A DNA stretch of 64,000 nt, from NCBI RefSeq assembly GCF_028553745.1, contig NZ_CP067130.1, forward strand, positions 434,001 through 498,000, given 5' to 3'. Below, one piece after another: positions 34,500-43,629 of this stretch (position 1 is its first letter; each line of letters begins with the position of its first letter). A program made the position numbers and the translations under genes. Under the pieces are notes generated by a model. It was not told where the DNA came from. It did not search any database and saw nothing but the letters and a program-made list of their open reading frames with translations. Source of the stretch: Paracoccus seriniphilus. GTDB lineage: Bacteria > Pseudomonadota > Alphaproteobacteria > Rhodobacterales > Rhodobacteraceae.

Positions 34500-35740
34500 A
34501 TCGTGCCCCTTCGATGGCAATGGATCAGCAGGCCCAGAGCACCGCTCCGCAGAACAAGCGGCAGACCCGCATAGAGGTAAAGCAGCGCCTGCAGCGCGGC
34601 GGGACCATTCTGCCCGCCCGGTGCAAACCCCGCCATTTGCAGCAAGGGCAGCGCCACCACGCCCGCCAGCGCCAGCGCCGCCTTGGTCAGAAATCCAAGT
34701 GCCGCATAGGCGCGCGTGGCGGCCTCGGCCGTCCGGGTCTTGTCGATCCGGTCCGACAGAATGACCGGGGGCAGCACCAGATCCGCCCCGAAACAAAAGC
34801 CGGTGGTCATGCAGATCGCAAGAAAGGCCCGAGAGTCACCCGGTTGCAGCCGCAATGCAAAGGCGAAACAGACCAGCGACAGAAGCAAGGCTGCAGACCA
34901 GACATGCACCGGGGCAAAGCGCCCCGCCAAGCGTCCGGCAACAAAGGCTCCGGGCAGGGCCGCGGCAAAATAGGCCAGAAGGAATGCCCCCGTCAGGCCT
35001 TCGACCCCCAGCATGTCGCGCACCAGCATCAGGATCAGCACCGCCGGAAAACCCGCCGACAGCAGCACCAACAGCGCGATCAGGTAGAATGGCAACAGCC
35101 CGCGCCATCGCGGGCTGACCTCCGGCGCGCCCACCATTTGCAACCTTGTCACGGCCAGCCAGCGGCGGAAGACCGGCAATGCCAGCAGCAGCACGACGGC
35201 CAGGACAAGCGCCAGCAGCAAAAGCGCCGCCCCCCGCCCCATCACCGGCGCAAGTGCCGAGGGCAAGACAACCGCAAGGATCAAGCCGATCAGGCCGAAC
35301 AGCTCGCGCGCGGCGCTGATGCGGGACTTCTGGTGCTTGTCCTGTCGCCACAGCCCGCCAATCGTCAACAGATTGACCGAGATCAGGCTGTGCCCGAGGC
35401 TTGCGATCACCATGCTCAGCACGAACCACTGCAATACAGGAACCGCAACGGGCGCGAAGATGGCCAGGACTCCCAGCGCCAGAAGAACCGCGCCGAGGGT
35501 GATGAATTGTGCCCGTGCATGGGGCCATCTGTCCCCTGCCCAACCCGCAAGCGGATCAAGCGCCGCGTCAAGCAGGCGCAGCCAGAACAGCGCCAGCCCA
35601 AGCGCAGCCAGAGGAACGCCCCGTTCGGTTGCCATGAAATCCGGAGCGTGGATGTAAAGCGGCAACCCGCCAAAGGCCAATGGCAGGGCCAACAGGCCAT
35701 AGGCGCCCAGATCGCCCAGGCCGGGATCGCGATCAGCCAT
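34496..35740 (-). CDS. MFS transporter, GPH cation symporter-like
   Basis: Membrane carrier of 414 residues with about 12 TM segments, related to the glycoside-pentoside-hexuronide:cation symporter branch (MFS_2). AYGLLALPLAFGGLPLYIHAPDF opens the protein and LDAALDPLAGWAGDRWPHAR is the loop 2-3 motif. QKSRISAARELFGLIGLILAVVLP follows the family pattern. In this operon a lipid or lipid headgroup is a more likely substrate than a sugar (inference). It is 95 bp downstream of the DUF1365 gene and overlaps the SDR by 4 bp. Confidence 0.88.
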   Translation of the reverse strand: MADRDPGLGDLGAYGLLALPLAFGGLPLYIHAPDFMATERGVPLAALGLALFWLRLLDAALDPLAGWAGDRWPHARAQFITLGAVLLALGVLAIFAPVAVPVLQWFVLSMVIASLGHSLISVNLLTIGGLWRQDKHQKSRISAARELFGLIGLILAVVLPSALAPVMGRGAALLLLALVLAVVLLLALPVFRRWLAVTRLQMVGAPEVSPRWRGLLPFYLIALLVLLSAGFPAVLILMLVRDMLGVEGLTGAFLLAYFAAALPGAFVAGRLAGRFAPVHVWSAALLLSLVCFAFALRLQPGDSRAFLAICMTTGFCFGADLVLPPVILSDRIDKTRTAEAATRAYAALGFLTKAALALAGVVALPLLQMAGFAPGGQNGPAALQALLYLYAGLPLVLRSGALGLLIHCHRRGTI

Positions 35741-35835
35741 CCGACAACCTGCATCGCCGCCGAACCGTCGCGGATATGGCCCAGATATGACCGCATGGGC
35801 GCGGAGGGGCGCAGGCAGCGGGGCTGAAACGCCGA

Positions 35836-36627
35836 TCAGGCATCACGCTCGCCTTCATCCCGGGTTTGGGACCGGGTCCTGTCCAGTTGTTCCGGCTTGC
35901 TGCGATAGCGGGCACCACGCAGGGCCAGCTTCAGGGCCTGCCAATGGATCAGGCCGCTGGCGACCAGCGACTGAACGGGTCTGCGCAATGCGGCCCGCCA
36001 CAGCGCCGGCCCCGTCAACGCCCTTGCCCGACCCGTCATCGAGGTTTGCAGCCCGGTTTCGCCATTCTCCCCGATCCAGTCGATCCAGGCCCCGAACCGC
36101 CCCGGTCCGGCATCGAAGCGAAACAGATAGTGTCCATCTCGCGGCAGAAAGGGAGACACATGGAACAGTTTTTGCGCCACCATGCGGTCCGTCGGCACGA
36201 TGATCCGACCGTCGGCATGATGGCACAGATAGCAATGACGCTCGCCAAACGTATTGGAGACCTCGGCCAGCACCGCGCGCAGCCCGGCATCGTCGCGGGC
36301 CAGCCAGAAACTGACCGGATTGAATCCATGCAACAGGCCGCGCGGCATGGTGACCAGCGTGATTGCGCAATGCTCCAGCCCGGCCGATCTCAGCTGGTCC
36401 GCGATGAAATTGCTGGGCAACCTGCCGTCGCGCCAACCGTAATCGGAGCGTCGCAGCCGCCAAAGCCCCGGCCGATCAAGACGCAGCGGCAGCTTTCCCG
36501 CCTCCAGCGCCGCAAGCGGCAGGGCGACATGGACGGCACGATAGCGAAACTCTCGCGCGATGTCGCCGCTGCGGGCATGCCAGATCGCCGTATCGATCAG
36601 TGCCCCGCTCCAGAGATCCACCTTCAT
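35836..36627 (-). CDS. DUF1365 family protein
   Basis: Protein of 263 residues. HARSGDIAREFRYRAVHVALPL, MPRGLLHGFNPVSFWL and EVSNTFGERHCYL are diagnostic DUF1365 blocks. The family co-occurs with FAD amine oxidases and cyclopropane fatty acid synthases and is thought to act in fatty acid modification; no reaction is established to my knowledge. The ATG at 36627 overlaps the upstream stop by 4 bp; the longer open frame to 36747 overlaps the amine oxidase and has no family sequence. Confidence 0.9.
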   Translation of the reverse strand: MKVDLWSGALIDTAIWHARSGDIAREFRYRAVHVALPLAALEAGKLPLRLDRPGLWRLRRSDYGWRDGRLPSNFIADQLRSAGLEHCAITLVTMPRGLLHGFNPVSFWLARDDAGLRAVLAEVSNTFGERHCYLCHHADGRIIVPTDRMVAQKLFHVSPFLPRDGHYLFRFDAGPGRFGAWIDWIGENGETGLQTSMTGRARALTGPALWRAALRRPVQSLVASGLIHWQALKLALRGARYRSKPEQLDRTRSQTRDEGERDA

Positions 36628-37910
36628 GAGGCCTCCTGACGGGGCGCAACGGTCGGATCCGGCCCCAGGGGCCATTGCACGCCCATGGCCTGCGCCACGC
36701 GCAGGGCCGACAACAGGCCGTCTTCGTGAAACCCATGGCGCGTCCATGCACCGGCGTAAAAGACCCCGCCCCTGCCCTGGATTTCGTGAAGCCGCCCCTG
36801 AGCGCTGATGGCGGCGGCATCGAATTGCGGATGGGCAAAGCTGGCCTCGTCGTGAATGTGGCGGGGTTCAGTTTCCGGGTTCAGGGTCACGATCAGCGGG
36901 CGCGGCGTGGTCAGATTTTGCAGGCGGTTCATCCAGTAGGACAGGCTGATCGGGCGGTCCGTCGAGGGAATCCCGCCTTTTGTCACATAGTTCCACGACG
37001 CCCAGGCCGAGCGCCGCCGGGGCATCAGCTGCGGATCGGAATGCAGCACCACGCGATTGGCCTGTGTCCGCATGGCGCCAAGGATCGCCACCTCATCGGG
37101 ATCGGCCTGTTCCAGCGCCGCCAGAGCCTGCGGGGCATGGGTCGCGAAGACGACCCTGTCGAAACGCTCTTCTCCCTGCGCGGTGGACAGGATGACCCCA
37201 TCGGCCTGACGACGCACGGAACGCACCGGACTGGACAGGCGCAGCCCGCCGCGCAACCCGGCAAGGATCGCATCGACATATCGCCGTGATCCGCCTTTCA
37301 CGGTCAGCCATTGCGGCTGCCCGCCCACTGACAGCAGGCCGTGATTGTGAAAGAAGCGCACAAAGGTTCCCGCCGGAAACTGCATCATGTCCGCCGTCGG
37401 CGAAGACCAGATCGCCCCCGAGATCGGCAGCAGGAAACGGTCGCGGAATTCATCGCCCAGACCAAGGGTCCCGATCAGTTCTCCGATGCTGCCTTCATGG
37501 CCCGCGTGGTTGTTTGCATGGCGAAAGAACCTGAGAATATCGCGGATCAACCGCCAATGCCCGGCATCCATCAGGCACAGGGGCTGGGCGAACATCGCGC
37601 GGGCGGAAAACGTCCCGTATTCATAGCGTCCGCCGTCAAAGCTGGCGGAAAAGGACATGTCGCTGGCTTCCAGGGCAATCCCCAGCCTTTCCAGCATGGG
37701 AATGAACAGGGGATAGGTGCGCCGGTTGCAGACAATGAACCCCGTATCGACATCGACGCCCTCGGCGTGAACGGTCCGGGCATGGCCGCCCGCGCGCGCT
37801 TCTGCCTCGAACAAGGTGATGTCGTGATGCGGGTCCAGTAGCCAGGCCGTGCCCAGCCCTGAAATCCCGCTGCCAATTACCGCTATTCGCGTCCTGCCTG
37901 CCTCGCCCAA
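36624..37910 (-). CDS. FAD-dependent amine oxidase-like protein of lipid modification
   Basis: Flavoprotein of 428 residues. The FAD loop is GSGISG (13-18), followed by FEAEARAGGHARTV, the GG-type motif of the amine oxidase/desaturase fold. RDRFLLPISGAIWSSP and FYAGAWTRHGFHEDGLLSALRVAQAM are typical of the branch partnered with DUF1365 and often misnamed cyclopropane synthase-associated protein. The start is a TTG at 37910, with GAGG six bases upstream (GAGGTAAGGG then TTG). First gene of a four-gene minus-strand operon. Probably oxidises an acyl chain or catalyses double-bond chemistry in membrane lipid (inference). No cfa gene is nearby. Confidence 0.88.
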   Translation of the reverse strand: MGEAGRTRIAVIGSGISGLGTAWLLDPHHDITLFEAEARAGGHARTVHAEGVDVDTGFIVCNRRTYPLFIPMLERLGIALEASDMSFSASFDGGRYEYGTFSARAMFAQPLCLMDAGHWRLIRDILRFFRHANNHAGHEGSIGELIGTLGLGDEFRDRFLLPISGAIWSSPTADMMQFPAGTFVRFFHNHGLLSVGGQPQWLTVKGGSRRYVDAILAGLRGGLRLSSPVRSVRRQADGVILSTAQGEERFDRVVFATHAPQALAALEQADPDEVAILGAMRTQANRVVLHSDPQLMPRRRSAWASWNYVTKGGIPSTDRPISLSYWMNRLQNLTTPRPLIVTLNPETEPRHIHDEASFAHPQFDAAAISAQGRLHEIQGRGGVFYAGAWTRHGFHEDGLLSALRVAQAMGVQWPLGPDPTVAPRQEAS

Positions 37911-38213
37911 CCCTTACCTCTTTACGCCATGCATGCCGCCACCTCGAAGCATGCATGATTGCCCGCCCTGTCAGGTTCCGCATGTCACCCATTGCGACAT
38001 CAACGCCGCAAGGCGCGATTTGGATCCCCCCTTGTCACCAGTTTGCACCCCGGGGTCGGAAGGAGGTGTCGAAACGGCCCCAGTCAAACCGGAGCCGCCT
38101 GGTGACGCGGTAAGGAATCTGGGGCAGGCCGCAGCCTGCCCGCGCTCCGGGGCGTCAACTGTCCAGCAGGCTTGTCGCCCCCAGAGGATTCCGCCGGAAT
38201 CCGCGCGCCGCCG
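37911..38213. other. 303-bp intergenic region between BCCT and lipid operon
   Basis: No gene is seen. It carries the leader of the FAD amine oxidase operon (its ribosome site lies at about 37914-37921) and the 3' flank of the BCCT gene. A hairpin GGGCAGGC-CGCA-GCCTGCCC at 38122-38141 could end BCCT transcription; no T-run follows. I looked for a sigma-E promoter (TGATCC with TAAGA) because related operons have one, and found only a weak GGATCC without a matching -10. Confidence 0.5.
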
Positions 38214-39911
38214 TCACTCTGGCAACGTGGCGGACAAGGCGGCACCGTCGTTGTCGGCATAGGTCGTGGGCAACCCGCGCGAGGCGCGAAGGCTGTCGCG
38301 CAGGATCGCCTTGACCAAAGCCGCGCAGATCAGGACCATGACCACCGAGAACGGCAGCGCGCCAATGACGATGGCGGTCTGGATCGCCTGCAAGCCGCCG
38401 ACAAGCAGCAGCGCGCCGACCACCAGCCCCAGTGCCACGCCCCAGAACAGGATATGCCTGCGCGCCTTGGGGCCTTCGTTCCCGGCGGCATTGATGGTGT
38501 TCACGATCAGCACGGCCGAATCCGCCGTGGTCACAAGAAAGGTCATCAGCAGCACGACGATCAGCACCGCCATCAGCCAGCCCATGACATCGCCCAGCAG
38601 GAAATTCGTGATGGCAAAGATCTTGTCACCATCCGAGGCCCCGAAGATCAGCCCCGCCGCGCCGCCATTCAATTCCAGGTCGATGGCTGTGCCACCGGCG
38701 AAGGCAAACCAGACAAAGCACATCAGCGCCGGCACCAGCACCGCGCCCAGCATGAACTCGCGGATCGTGCGCCCGCGCGAGATGCGCGCCAGAAACAGGC
38801 CCACAAAAGGCGCAAATGAGATCCACCATGCCCAGTAGAATACCGGCCATGCATCCTGCCATTTGGTCAGTTGATCCGCCACGCCGCCCGCCCCATCGGC
38901 CCGATAGACCGTGAACAGCATCTCGGGCAGTGCGCGAACGTAGTCCCACATGCCAAGAAACAGCGCATGCAGCCCCATGGCGGTCGAGCCGAAGACCAGA
39001 AAGAAGCTCAGCAAGACGATGGACAATGCCATGTTCAGGTTGGACAGCCATTTGATCCCGCGCCCCACGCCCGACAGCGCCGACATGGTCGAGGCCGTCA
39101 TGATGATGACCAGACCCAGAACCACACCCGCGACCGAGGCCGTGCCCCCGCTGTTCAGCAACCAGTCACCCATGCCGATCCGCGACATGCCCGCCACGAA
39201 TTGTTCAACGCCAAGCCCGATGGTCTGCGCCACGCCAAGAACGGTGGCGATCACCGCGAAGACATTGATCGCATGTCCCGGCCATCCCGACAGGCGACTG
39301 CCGAACAAGGGGGTCAGCGCGGATCTGACCGTCAGCGGCAGCCCGCGGCGATAGGCAAAGAATCCGATGCCCAGCCCCGCAACGGCATAGGTTGCCCATG
39401 CCGAAAACCCCCAGTCCACATAGGACCACTTGAAGGCATTGAGCAGGTTGTCTCGCCCGCCCGAGTTGGCCAGATTCTGAATGACTTCGGGATTGTTGTT
39501 GAAATGATAGACCGGCTCGGCCACGGCCCAGGTCAACATGCCCACGCCGATTCCGGCGCCAAACATCATCGAGAACCATGAAAAGCGCGAGAATTCCGGC
39601 TCGTCCTCGTCGCGCCCGATCTTCAGCCTGCCCGATGCCGGCAGGATCGCCAGTCCGATGCAGAAGATCACGAAGAAGGTCATGATATAGATATACCAGG
39701 CCGCGAAATTGGTCAGGATCACCTCCTTGATCGCATTCAGCATGGTTCCGGCATGTTCCGGGAATGCGATGGCCCAGATGATCAGCGCGCCGACAAGTAT
39801 CTTGGCGGTGACGGTCACATCGGGGCTGAAACCGTCATAAAAGCCGCGATCGGCCGTCCTGATGGGCAACTCGGTCAATGGCGGGCTGATATCCCGTCTG
39901 GCTGATGACAT
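38214..39911 (-). CDS. BCCT family transporter (glycine betaine/choline/carnitine)
   Basis: Sodium- or proton-coupled secondary carrier, 565 residues, about 12 TM segments. FSWFSMMFGAGIGVGMLTWAVAEP contains the Gly-rich segment of TM3, and WPVFYWAWWISFAPFVGLFLARISRGRTIREF is the TM8 trimethylammonium-binding signature. The C-terminal tail is short and lacks the long basic osmosensor of BetP, so the protein is more likely nutritional than osmoregulated. It neighbours a ferredoxin-reductase similar to those of betaine demethylation. ATG at 39911 with GGGAG 7 nt upstream. Confidence 0.93.
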   Translation of the reverse strand: MSSARRDISPPLTELPIRTADRGFYDGFSPDVTVTAKILVGALIIWAIAFPEHAGTMLNAIKEVILTNFAAWYIYIMTFFVIFCIGLAILPASGRLKIGRDEDEPEFSRFSWFSMMFGAGIGVGMLTWAVAEPVYHFNNNPEVIQNLANSGGRDNLLNAFKWSYVDWGFSAWATYAVAGLGIGFFAYRRGLPLTVRSALTPLFGSRLSGWPGHAINVFAVIATVLGVAQTIGLGVEQFVAGMSRIGMGDWLLNSGGTASVAGVVLGLVIIMTASTMSALSGVGRGIKWLSNLNMALSIVLLSFFLVFGSTAMGLHALFLGMWDYVRALPEMLFTVYRADGAGGVADQLTKWQDAWPVFYWAWWISFAPFVGLFLARISRGRTIREFMLGAVLVPALMCFVWFAFAGGTAIDLELNGGAAGLIFGASDGDKIFAITNFLLGDVMGWLMAVLIVVLLMTFLVTTADSAVLIVNTINAAGNEGPKARRHILFWGVALGLVVGALLLVGGLQAIQTAIVIGALPFSVVMVLICAALVKAILRDSLRASRGLPTTYADNDGAALSATLPE

Positions 39912-40029
39912 CCCTGTTCTCCCTGTTGGCTGGTTCCATTGGTGTATTCCGGTTCGTCATGGCCCCGCTTTCGGCAGGCGGGCCCTGTTTCGTTCCAATG
40001 TCGGCAAAGGGCCGCGCGGGGCCATCGGG

Positions 40030-41091
40030 TCAGGCGTCCAGCGCCACCGCACCCTTGGGCCAGCTGCAGCAGGTCAGGACATAGCCCTGTTCGACCTCGT
40101 CAGGTTGCAGCCCGCCCATGTTGCGGGTTTCGACCTCTCCCTGAGTCATCAGCACCTTGCAACTGCCGCAGACTCCTTGCTGGCACGAGGATTCGATCCA
40201 GATCCCGGAGTTCAGCGCCGCCTGCAGCAGGGTCTCGCCCTCGCCGCAATGACCATTGACGCCGCTGAGCGAAAAGAACACCTCGCCACCGGTGCTGCCG
40301 GATTCCTCCAGCGTGATCCTTTCGCCAAAGCTTTCCTCATGCAGGGCGGCAAATGTGACATCGGCGGCAACGGCGCGGGCCGCGGCCATGAAACCTTCGG
40401 GACCACAGACGAAAAGCTCTCGCGAGGCATGATCCGGCACCAGGCGGCGGATCAGATCGGCCGAGATGCGCCCGGTCTCGCCGTCAAAACCGTCATCATT
40501 GCCGGTCTCGACGATCAGATGCACCGTCACATTGGCAAAACGCTTGGCCAGGAATTCAAGCTGATCGCGGAAGATGATATCCTTGGGTGAGCGCGCGAAA
40601 TGCAGGAAGACGGCCTCGGTCGGCAGCGTCATGTCGGTGATATATTGCAGCATGGACATGACCGGCGTGATCCCGGACCCGCCAGACAGGAACAGCGGTC
40701 GGTCGCAGGGAATGTCCAGCCAGTTGAAACCGCCCGAAATATCCGCGACCTCGACCCGGTCGCCGGGCTTCAGATTGTCATTGAGATGGTTCGACACCAG
40801 CCCGTCGGGACAGCGTTTGATCGTGACCTGAATGTTATGTGGCCGGGTCGGCGTCGAGGAAATGGAATAGGCCCTGACATGGGTCTGGTCACCGATCTGA
40901 AAGCGGAAGGTCACATATTGACCGGGCTTGAAATCGAAGCTGCGGTTCTTTTCGTCCTCGAAGACAAAGGTCTTGCTGTCATGGGTTTCGTCTATCACCG
41001 CCTTGCAGATCAAGGTCGTCGGCCCGCCGGAATAGCAGGGCTGCGTGTTCGCTTTCGACAGCGAGAAGGGGGATTGGCTGGCCAGATACAT
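40030..41091 (-). CDS. FAD/NAD(P) and 2Fe-2S ferredoxin reductase (GbcB-like)
   Basis: Electron-transfer protein of 353 residues with three domains: FAD (about 25-128; RAYSISS at 73-79), NAD(P) (130-245; GGSGITPVMSML, CGPEGFM) and a C-terminal plant-type 2Fe-2S ferredoxin with Cys303, Cys308, Cys311 and Cys341. This layout is that of GbcB/HmpX-type reductases that feed Rieske oxygenases such as glycine betaine monooxygenase. No GbcA-type Rieske oxygenase is encoded here; the only Rieske protein nearby (43252) is a small ferredoxin. A TTTAATCG operator candidate lies in its promoter region. Its oxygenase partner may lie elsewhere in the genome. Confidence 0.92.
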   Translation of the reverse strand: MYLASQSPFSLSKANTQPCYSGGPTTLICKAVIDETHDSKTFVFEDEKNRSFDFKPGQYVTFRFQIGDQTHVRAYSISSTPTRPHNIQVTIKRCPDGLVSNHLNDNLKPGDRVEVADISGGFNWLDIPCDRPLFLSGGSGITPVMSMLQYITDMTLPTEAVFLHFARSPKDIIFRDQLEFLAKRFANVTVHLIVETGNDDGFDGETGRISADLIRRLVPDHASRELFVCGPEGFMAAARAVAADVTFAALHEESFGERITLEESGSTGGEVFFSLSGVNGHCGEGETLLQAALNSGIWIESSCQQGVCGSCKVLMTQGEVETRNMGGLQPDEVEQGYVLTCCSWPKGAVALDA

Positions 41092-41159
41092 GTCGCGATT
41101 TCCATTTTTCGTCAGGCTATGACGAAGAACGGACGGGAATAACGGCGCAGCTCTGCGTG

Positions 41160-41183
41160 TTTAATCGAATTTGTCGATTGAAG
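41160..41183 (-). promoter_or_regulatory. Candidate LysR operator upstream of the reductase
   Basis: TTTAATCGA (41160-41168) and TCGATTGAA (41174-41182) form an imperfect inverted repeat separated by 5 bp. The TTTAATCG word recurs as an exact inverted pair in the LysR/amidohydrolase divergent region. It overlaps the last codons of the LysR gene and lies about 70 bp before the reductase start. Confidence 0.5.
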
Positions 41184-42036
41184 CATCGGCCAACAGGTCG
41201 CGGAACACCGTCACTGCGCTGGTGATCAGCGGATCGGATTTCTTGCGGACATGGCAGATCGAATAGACCGGCAGCGCGATCACCGGCGCATCCGGCACCA
41301 CATGCAGCGCCGGCATTTCCTGTGTCAGGGCGTTCACAGCCAGACGCGGCAGATAGGCGCTGCCGCCCTGCGCCTTCAGCACCTGGATCGCCAGGTTGTC
41401 ACTGCCGACGGCGGTGATGACACCGCTTGACGCGGGCAGCAGATCATCGTGCTGACGCTCGAAATAAGAGGTATAGGCAACCCGGACATAACGGTTCCAG
41501 TCCATCTGTGCCAATGTATCCGCATCGGTCGAGGCCAGAACGAAATCCGTTCTGCCCAACTCGCGGACCTGGACATCGGGGAACAGCTGCGGCGCAAAGA
41601 CAATGCCGGCATCCGTTTCCCCCGACAGGACATCACGCTGGATCTGTTGCGAGAAATTCGCCTCGAGATAAAGGTCCAGCTTCGGATACATCTCGCGCAT
41701 CCGCAGCATCCACGGCAGCAGGATGCTGCGCGACAACGTGAACTGGACCGAAACGCGCAGCTTGCGGCTGTTGGGCGTGCCGCCGGCCGACATCTCGCGC
41801 CGGGCCAGGCTCCATGCGGCCAGCAGCGACCTGCAATGGGTCTCGAAATGGCGGCCGGCGGCGGTCGGTTCGGCCCCGCCACGGCCCCGTTCGAACAGCC
41901 GCGCGCCCAGATTGTTCTCCAGCTGACGGATACGGGCGCTGACCGTGGATTGCGTGACATTCATCCGGTCCGCGCTGCGGTTGAAGTTCCGGGTCTCCAG
42001 AACATCCAGATAGGTCAGCAGCAGGTCCCGGTCCAT
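41161..42036 (-). CDS. LysR family transcriptional regulator
   Basis: LysR-type regulator, 291 residues. HTH region LLLTYLDVLETRNFNRSADRMNVTQSTVSARIRQLE and effector domain with SVQFTLSRSILLPWML. It is divergent from the amidohydrolase-Rieske pair (start 42148) and upstream of the reductase on its own strand. Copies of TTTAATCG/CGATTAAA on both sides of the gene suggest that it controls both units and itself (inference). The middle of the protein is highly charged but otherwise ordinary. Confidence 0.92.
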   Translation of the reverse strand: MDRDLLLTYLDVLETRNFNRSADRMNVTQSTVSARIRQLENNLGARLFERGRGGAEPTAAGRHFETHCRSLLAAWSLARREMSAGGTPNSRKLRVSVQFTLSRSILLPWMLRMREMYPKLDLYLEANFSQQIQRDVLSGETDAGIVFAPQLFPDVQVRELGRTDFVLASTDADTLAQMDWNRYVRVAYTSYFERQHDDLLPASSGVITAVGSDNLAIQVLKAQGGSAYLPRLAVNALTQEMPALHVVPDAPVIALPVYSICHVRKKSDPLITSAVTVFRDLLADASIDKFD

Positions 42037-42050
42037 TCAATCGCCATTCC

Positions 42051-42084
42051 CGATTAAAGAGTGCGTTTCAACAGCGTTTAATCG
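42051..42084. promoter_or_regulatory. Inverted repeat operator in the LysR/amidohydrolase divergent promoter
   Basis: CGATTAAA (42051-42058) and TTTAATCG (42077-42084) are exact reverse complements 18 bp apart, in the 111-bp gap between the divergent LysR and amidohydrolase genes. The same word occurs at 41160, upstream of the reductase. Arrangement and position fit a LysR recognition and activation site pair. Confidence 0.65.
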
Positions 42085-42147
42085 CATGATCCATAGCCCT
42101 AGTCTTGCCCCGATATCACGCATCAAGACCCGGAGAAGGAACCGATC

Positions 42148-43233
42148 ATGTTCATTGTCGACTGTGACTGCCACAACTACTGGTGCAGCGCAACTGTGCT
42201 GGAACCATATATGCCCGAGGGGCTGTTCAAGGACATGTTCATGCGCGGGGAACGAACCGGCCCGCGCGGCGCCTTTCCCCATGGCCACCGTCCCTGGTTC
42301 CACCCCGAGGGATTTGCGCGCCACGACATCAATCCGGTCGAGGAAGACGACAACTACCTGATCATGAAGGCCAAGCATCTGGACAAATACAAGATCGGCG
42401 CGGCGATCCTGACCGGGGATGAGCCGATCGAGGCCTCGACCCTGGCTAATGGCTATTACGCAGACGCGCTGTGCCGGGCCTATAATGACTACATGATTGA
42501 CTATTGGCTGCCCAAGGATTACCGGTTCTGGGGATCGATCGTCGTGGCGCCGCAGGATCCGCAACTGGCCGCTGCCGAAATCCGCCGCCTGGGCAGCCAT
42601 CCCCGTGTCGTGCAGGTTCTGGTCAGCCACGGGGCCTCGCGCCCCTATGGCGATCCCTTCTATTTCCCCATCTACGAGGCCTGCGCGGAAATGGGCCTGC
42701 CCTTTGCCATGCATCTGGGCGGTCAGGGCGGCGTCAATTCAAATCCCATCGGCGCGGGCCCGACGACCTTTTTCTGGGAAACCCATGCGCTGCTGCCGCA
42801 ATCGGCGATGACCCATATGGCCAGCCTGATTGCCAATGGCGTCTTCGAGAAATGGCCCTCGCTGAAGGTCGTGATCATCGAATGCGGCATTGCCTGGGTG
42901 CCTTCGGTGCTGTGGCGGCTGGACGCGAACTACAAGGCGCTGCGCAAGGAGACCCCCTGGCTGAAACGCCTGCCTTCGGAATATTTCAAGGACCATATCC
43001 GCCTGTCCACGCAACCGCTGGAGCAGCCCGCAAACATCCAGCATCTCTGGGCGACACTTGAGGCCATGGATGGCGAGCACACGCTGATGTTTGCCTCGGA
43101 CTATCCGCATTGGGACTATGACGATGTGAACAAGCTGCATGTCCCGCCCGCATGGCGCGAACGCATCTTCGGTCTGAACGCATTGGAAACCTATACCCGC
43201 CTGCCGCGCCCCGCCGTTCAGGCCGCAGAATAG
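42148..43233 (+). CDS. Amidohydrolase family 2 protein (ACMSD-like TIM barrel)
   Basis: Metal-dependent hydrolase or decarboxylase, 361 residues. The N terminus FIVDCDCHNYW aligns with the DxHxH metal motif at the start of family 2, but reads DCDCH, so Cys10 rather than His precedes the second position. MHLGGQGG supplies the barrel His, IIECGIAWVPSVLWRLD the following strand, and FASDYPHWD the C-terminal catalytic Asp. The family includes aminocarboxymuconate semialdehyde decarboxylase and gamma-resorcylate decarboxylase. The 18-bp gap to the Rieske gene indicates one operon. Reaction unknown. Confidence 0.88.
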   Translation: MFIVDCDCHNYWCSATVLEPYMPEGLFKDMFMRGERTGPRGAFPHGHRPWFHPEGFARHDINPVEEDDNYLIMKAKHLDKYKIGAAILTGDEPIEASTLANGYYADALCRAYNDYMIDYWLPKDYRFWGSIVVAPQDPQLAAAEIRRLGSHPRVVQVLVSHGASRPYGDPFYFPIYEACAEMGLPFAMHLGGQGGVNSNPIGAGPTTFFWETHALLPQSAMTHMASLIANGVFEKWPSLKVVIIECGIAWVPSVLWRLDANYKALRKETPWLKRLPSEYFKDHIRLSTQPLEQPANIQHLWATLEAMDGEHTLMFASDYPHWDYDDVNKLHVPPAWRERIFGLNALETYTRLPRPAVQAAE

Positions 43234-43251
43234 TCGAAAGGAAGATCAGCC

Positions 43252-43605
43252 ATGGCAAGCAAGCATTTTCTCTGCAAGGCGACCGAGGTCGAGGATGGCA
43301 AGGCCAAGATCCTGACGGTCTCGAACATGCCCATCGGGGTGTTCCGGCTGGATGACGGCTTTTATGCGTTGCTCAACATCTGTCCGCACAAGGGTGCCGC
43401 ATTATGCGAGGGCCCGGTCTGCGGAACCACGAAACAGACCGACCAGACAGAGTTCGTCTATGACCGTGCCGGGGAAATCGTCCGCTGCGCATGGCATGGA
43501 TGGGAATTCGACATCCGCACCGGCGAATTCCTGGTCGATCCCAAGGTCAAGACCCGCGCTTTCGATGTCAGCGTCGAGGGCGAGGACCTGTTCATCAGCA
43601 TCTGA
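43252..43605 (+). CDS. Rieske 2Fe-2S ferredoxin
   Basis: A 117-residue stand-alone Rieske protein. Cluster ligands are the Cys and His of NICPHKGA (about 44-47) and of CAWHGWEFD (about 83-86). The loop between them (GTTKQTDQTEFVYDRAGEIV) is longer than in NirD or biphenyl-type ferredoxins. No signal peptide. It probably passes electrons from the reductase at 40030 to an oxygenase (inference). Located directly after the amidohydrolase; the AAAGGAAGA ribosome site is clear. The next downstream sequence is an aldehyde dehydrogenase fragment. Confidence 0.92.
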   Translation: MASKHFLCKATEVEDGKAKILTVSNMPIGVFRLDDGFYALLNICPHKGAALCEGPVCGTTKQTDQTEFVYDRAGEIVRCAWHGWEFDIRTGEFLVDPKVKTRAFDVSVEGEDLFISI

Positions 43606-43629
43606 CAGCCGATCAATCGAAGGACCGCA

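Noticed and set aside
37911..38060. Sigma-E type promoter (TGATCC with TAAGA) upstream of the FAD amine oxidase.
   Set aside because: Only a GGATCC-like word is present, without a -10 at the proper spacing.
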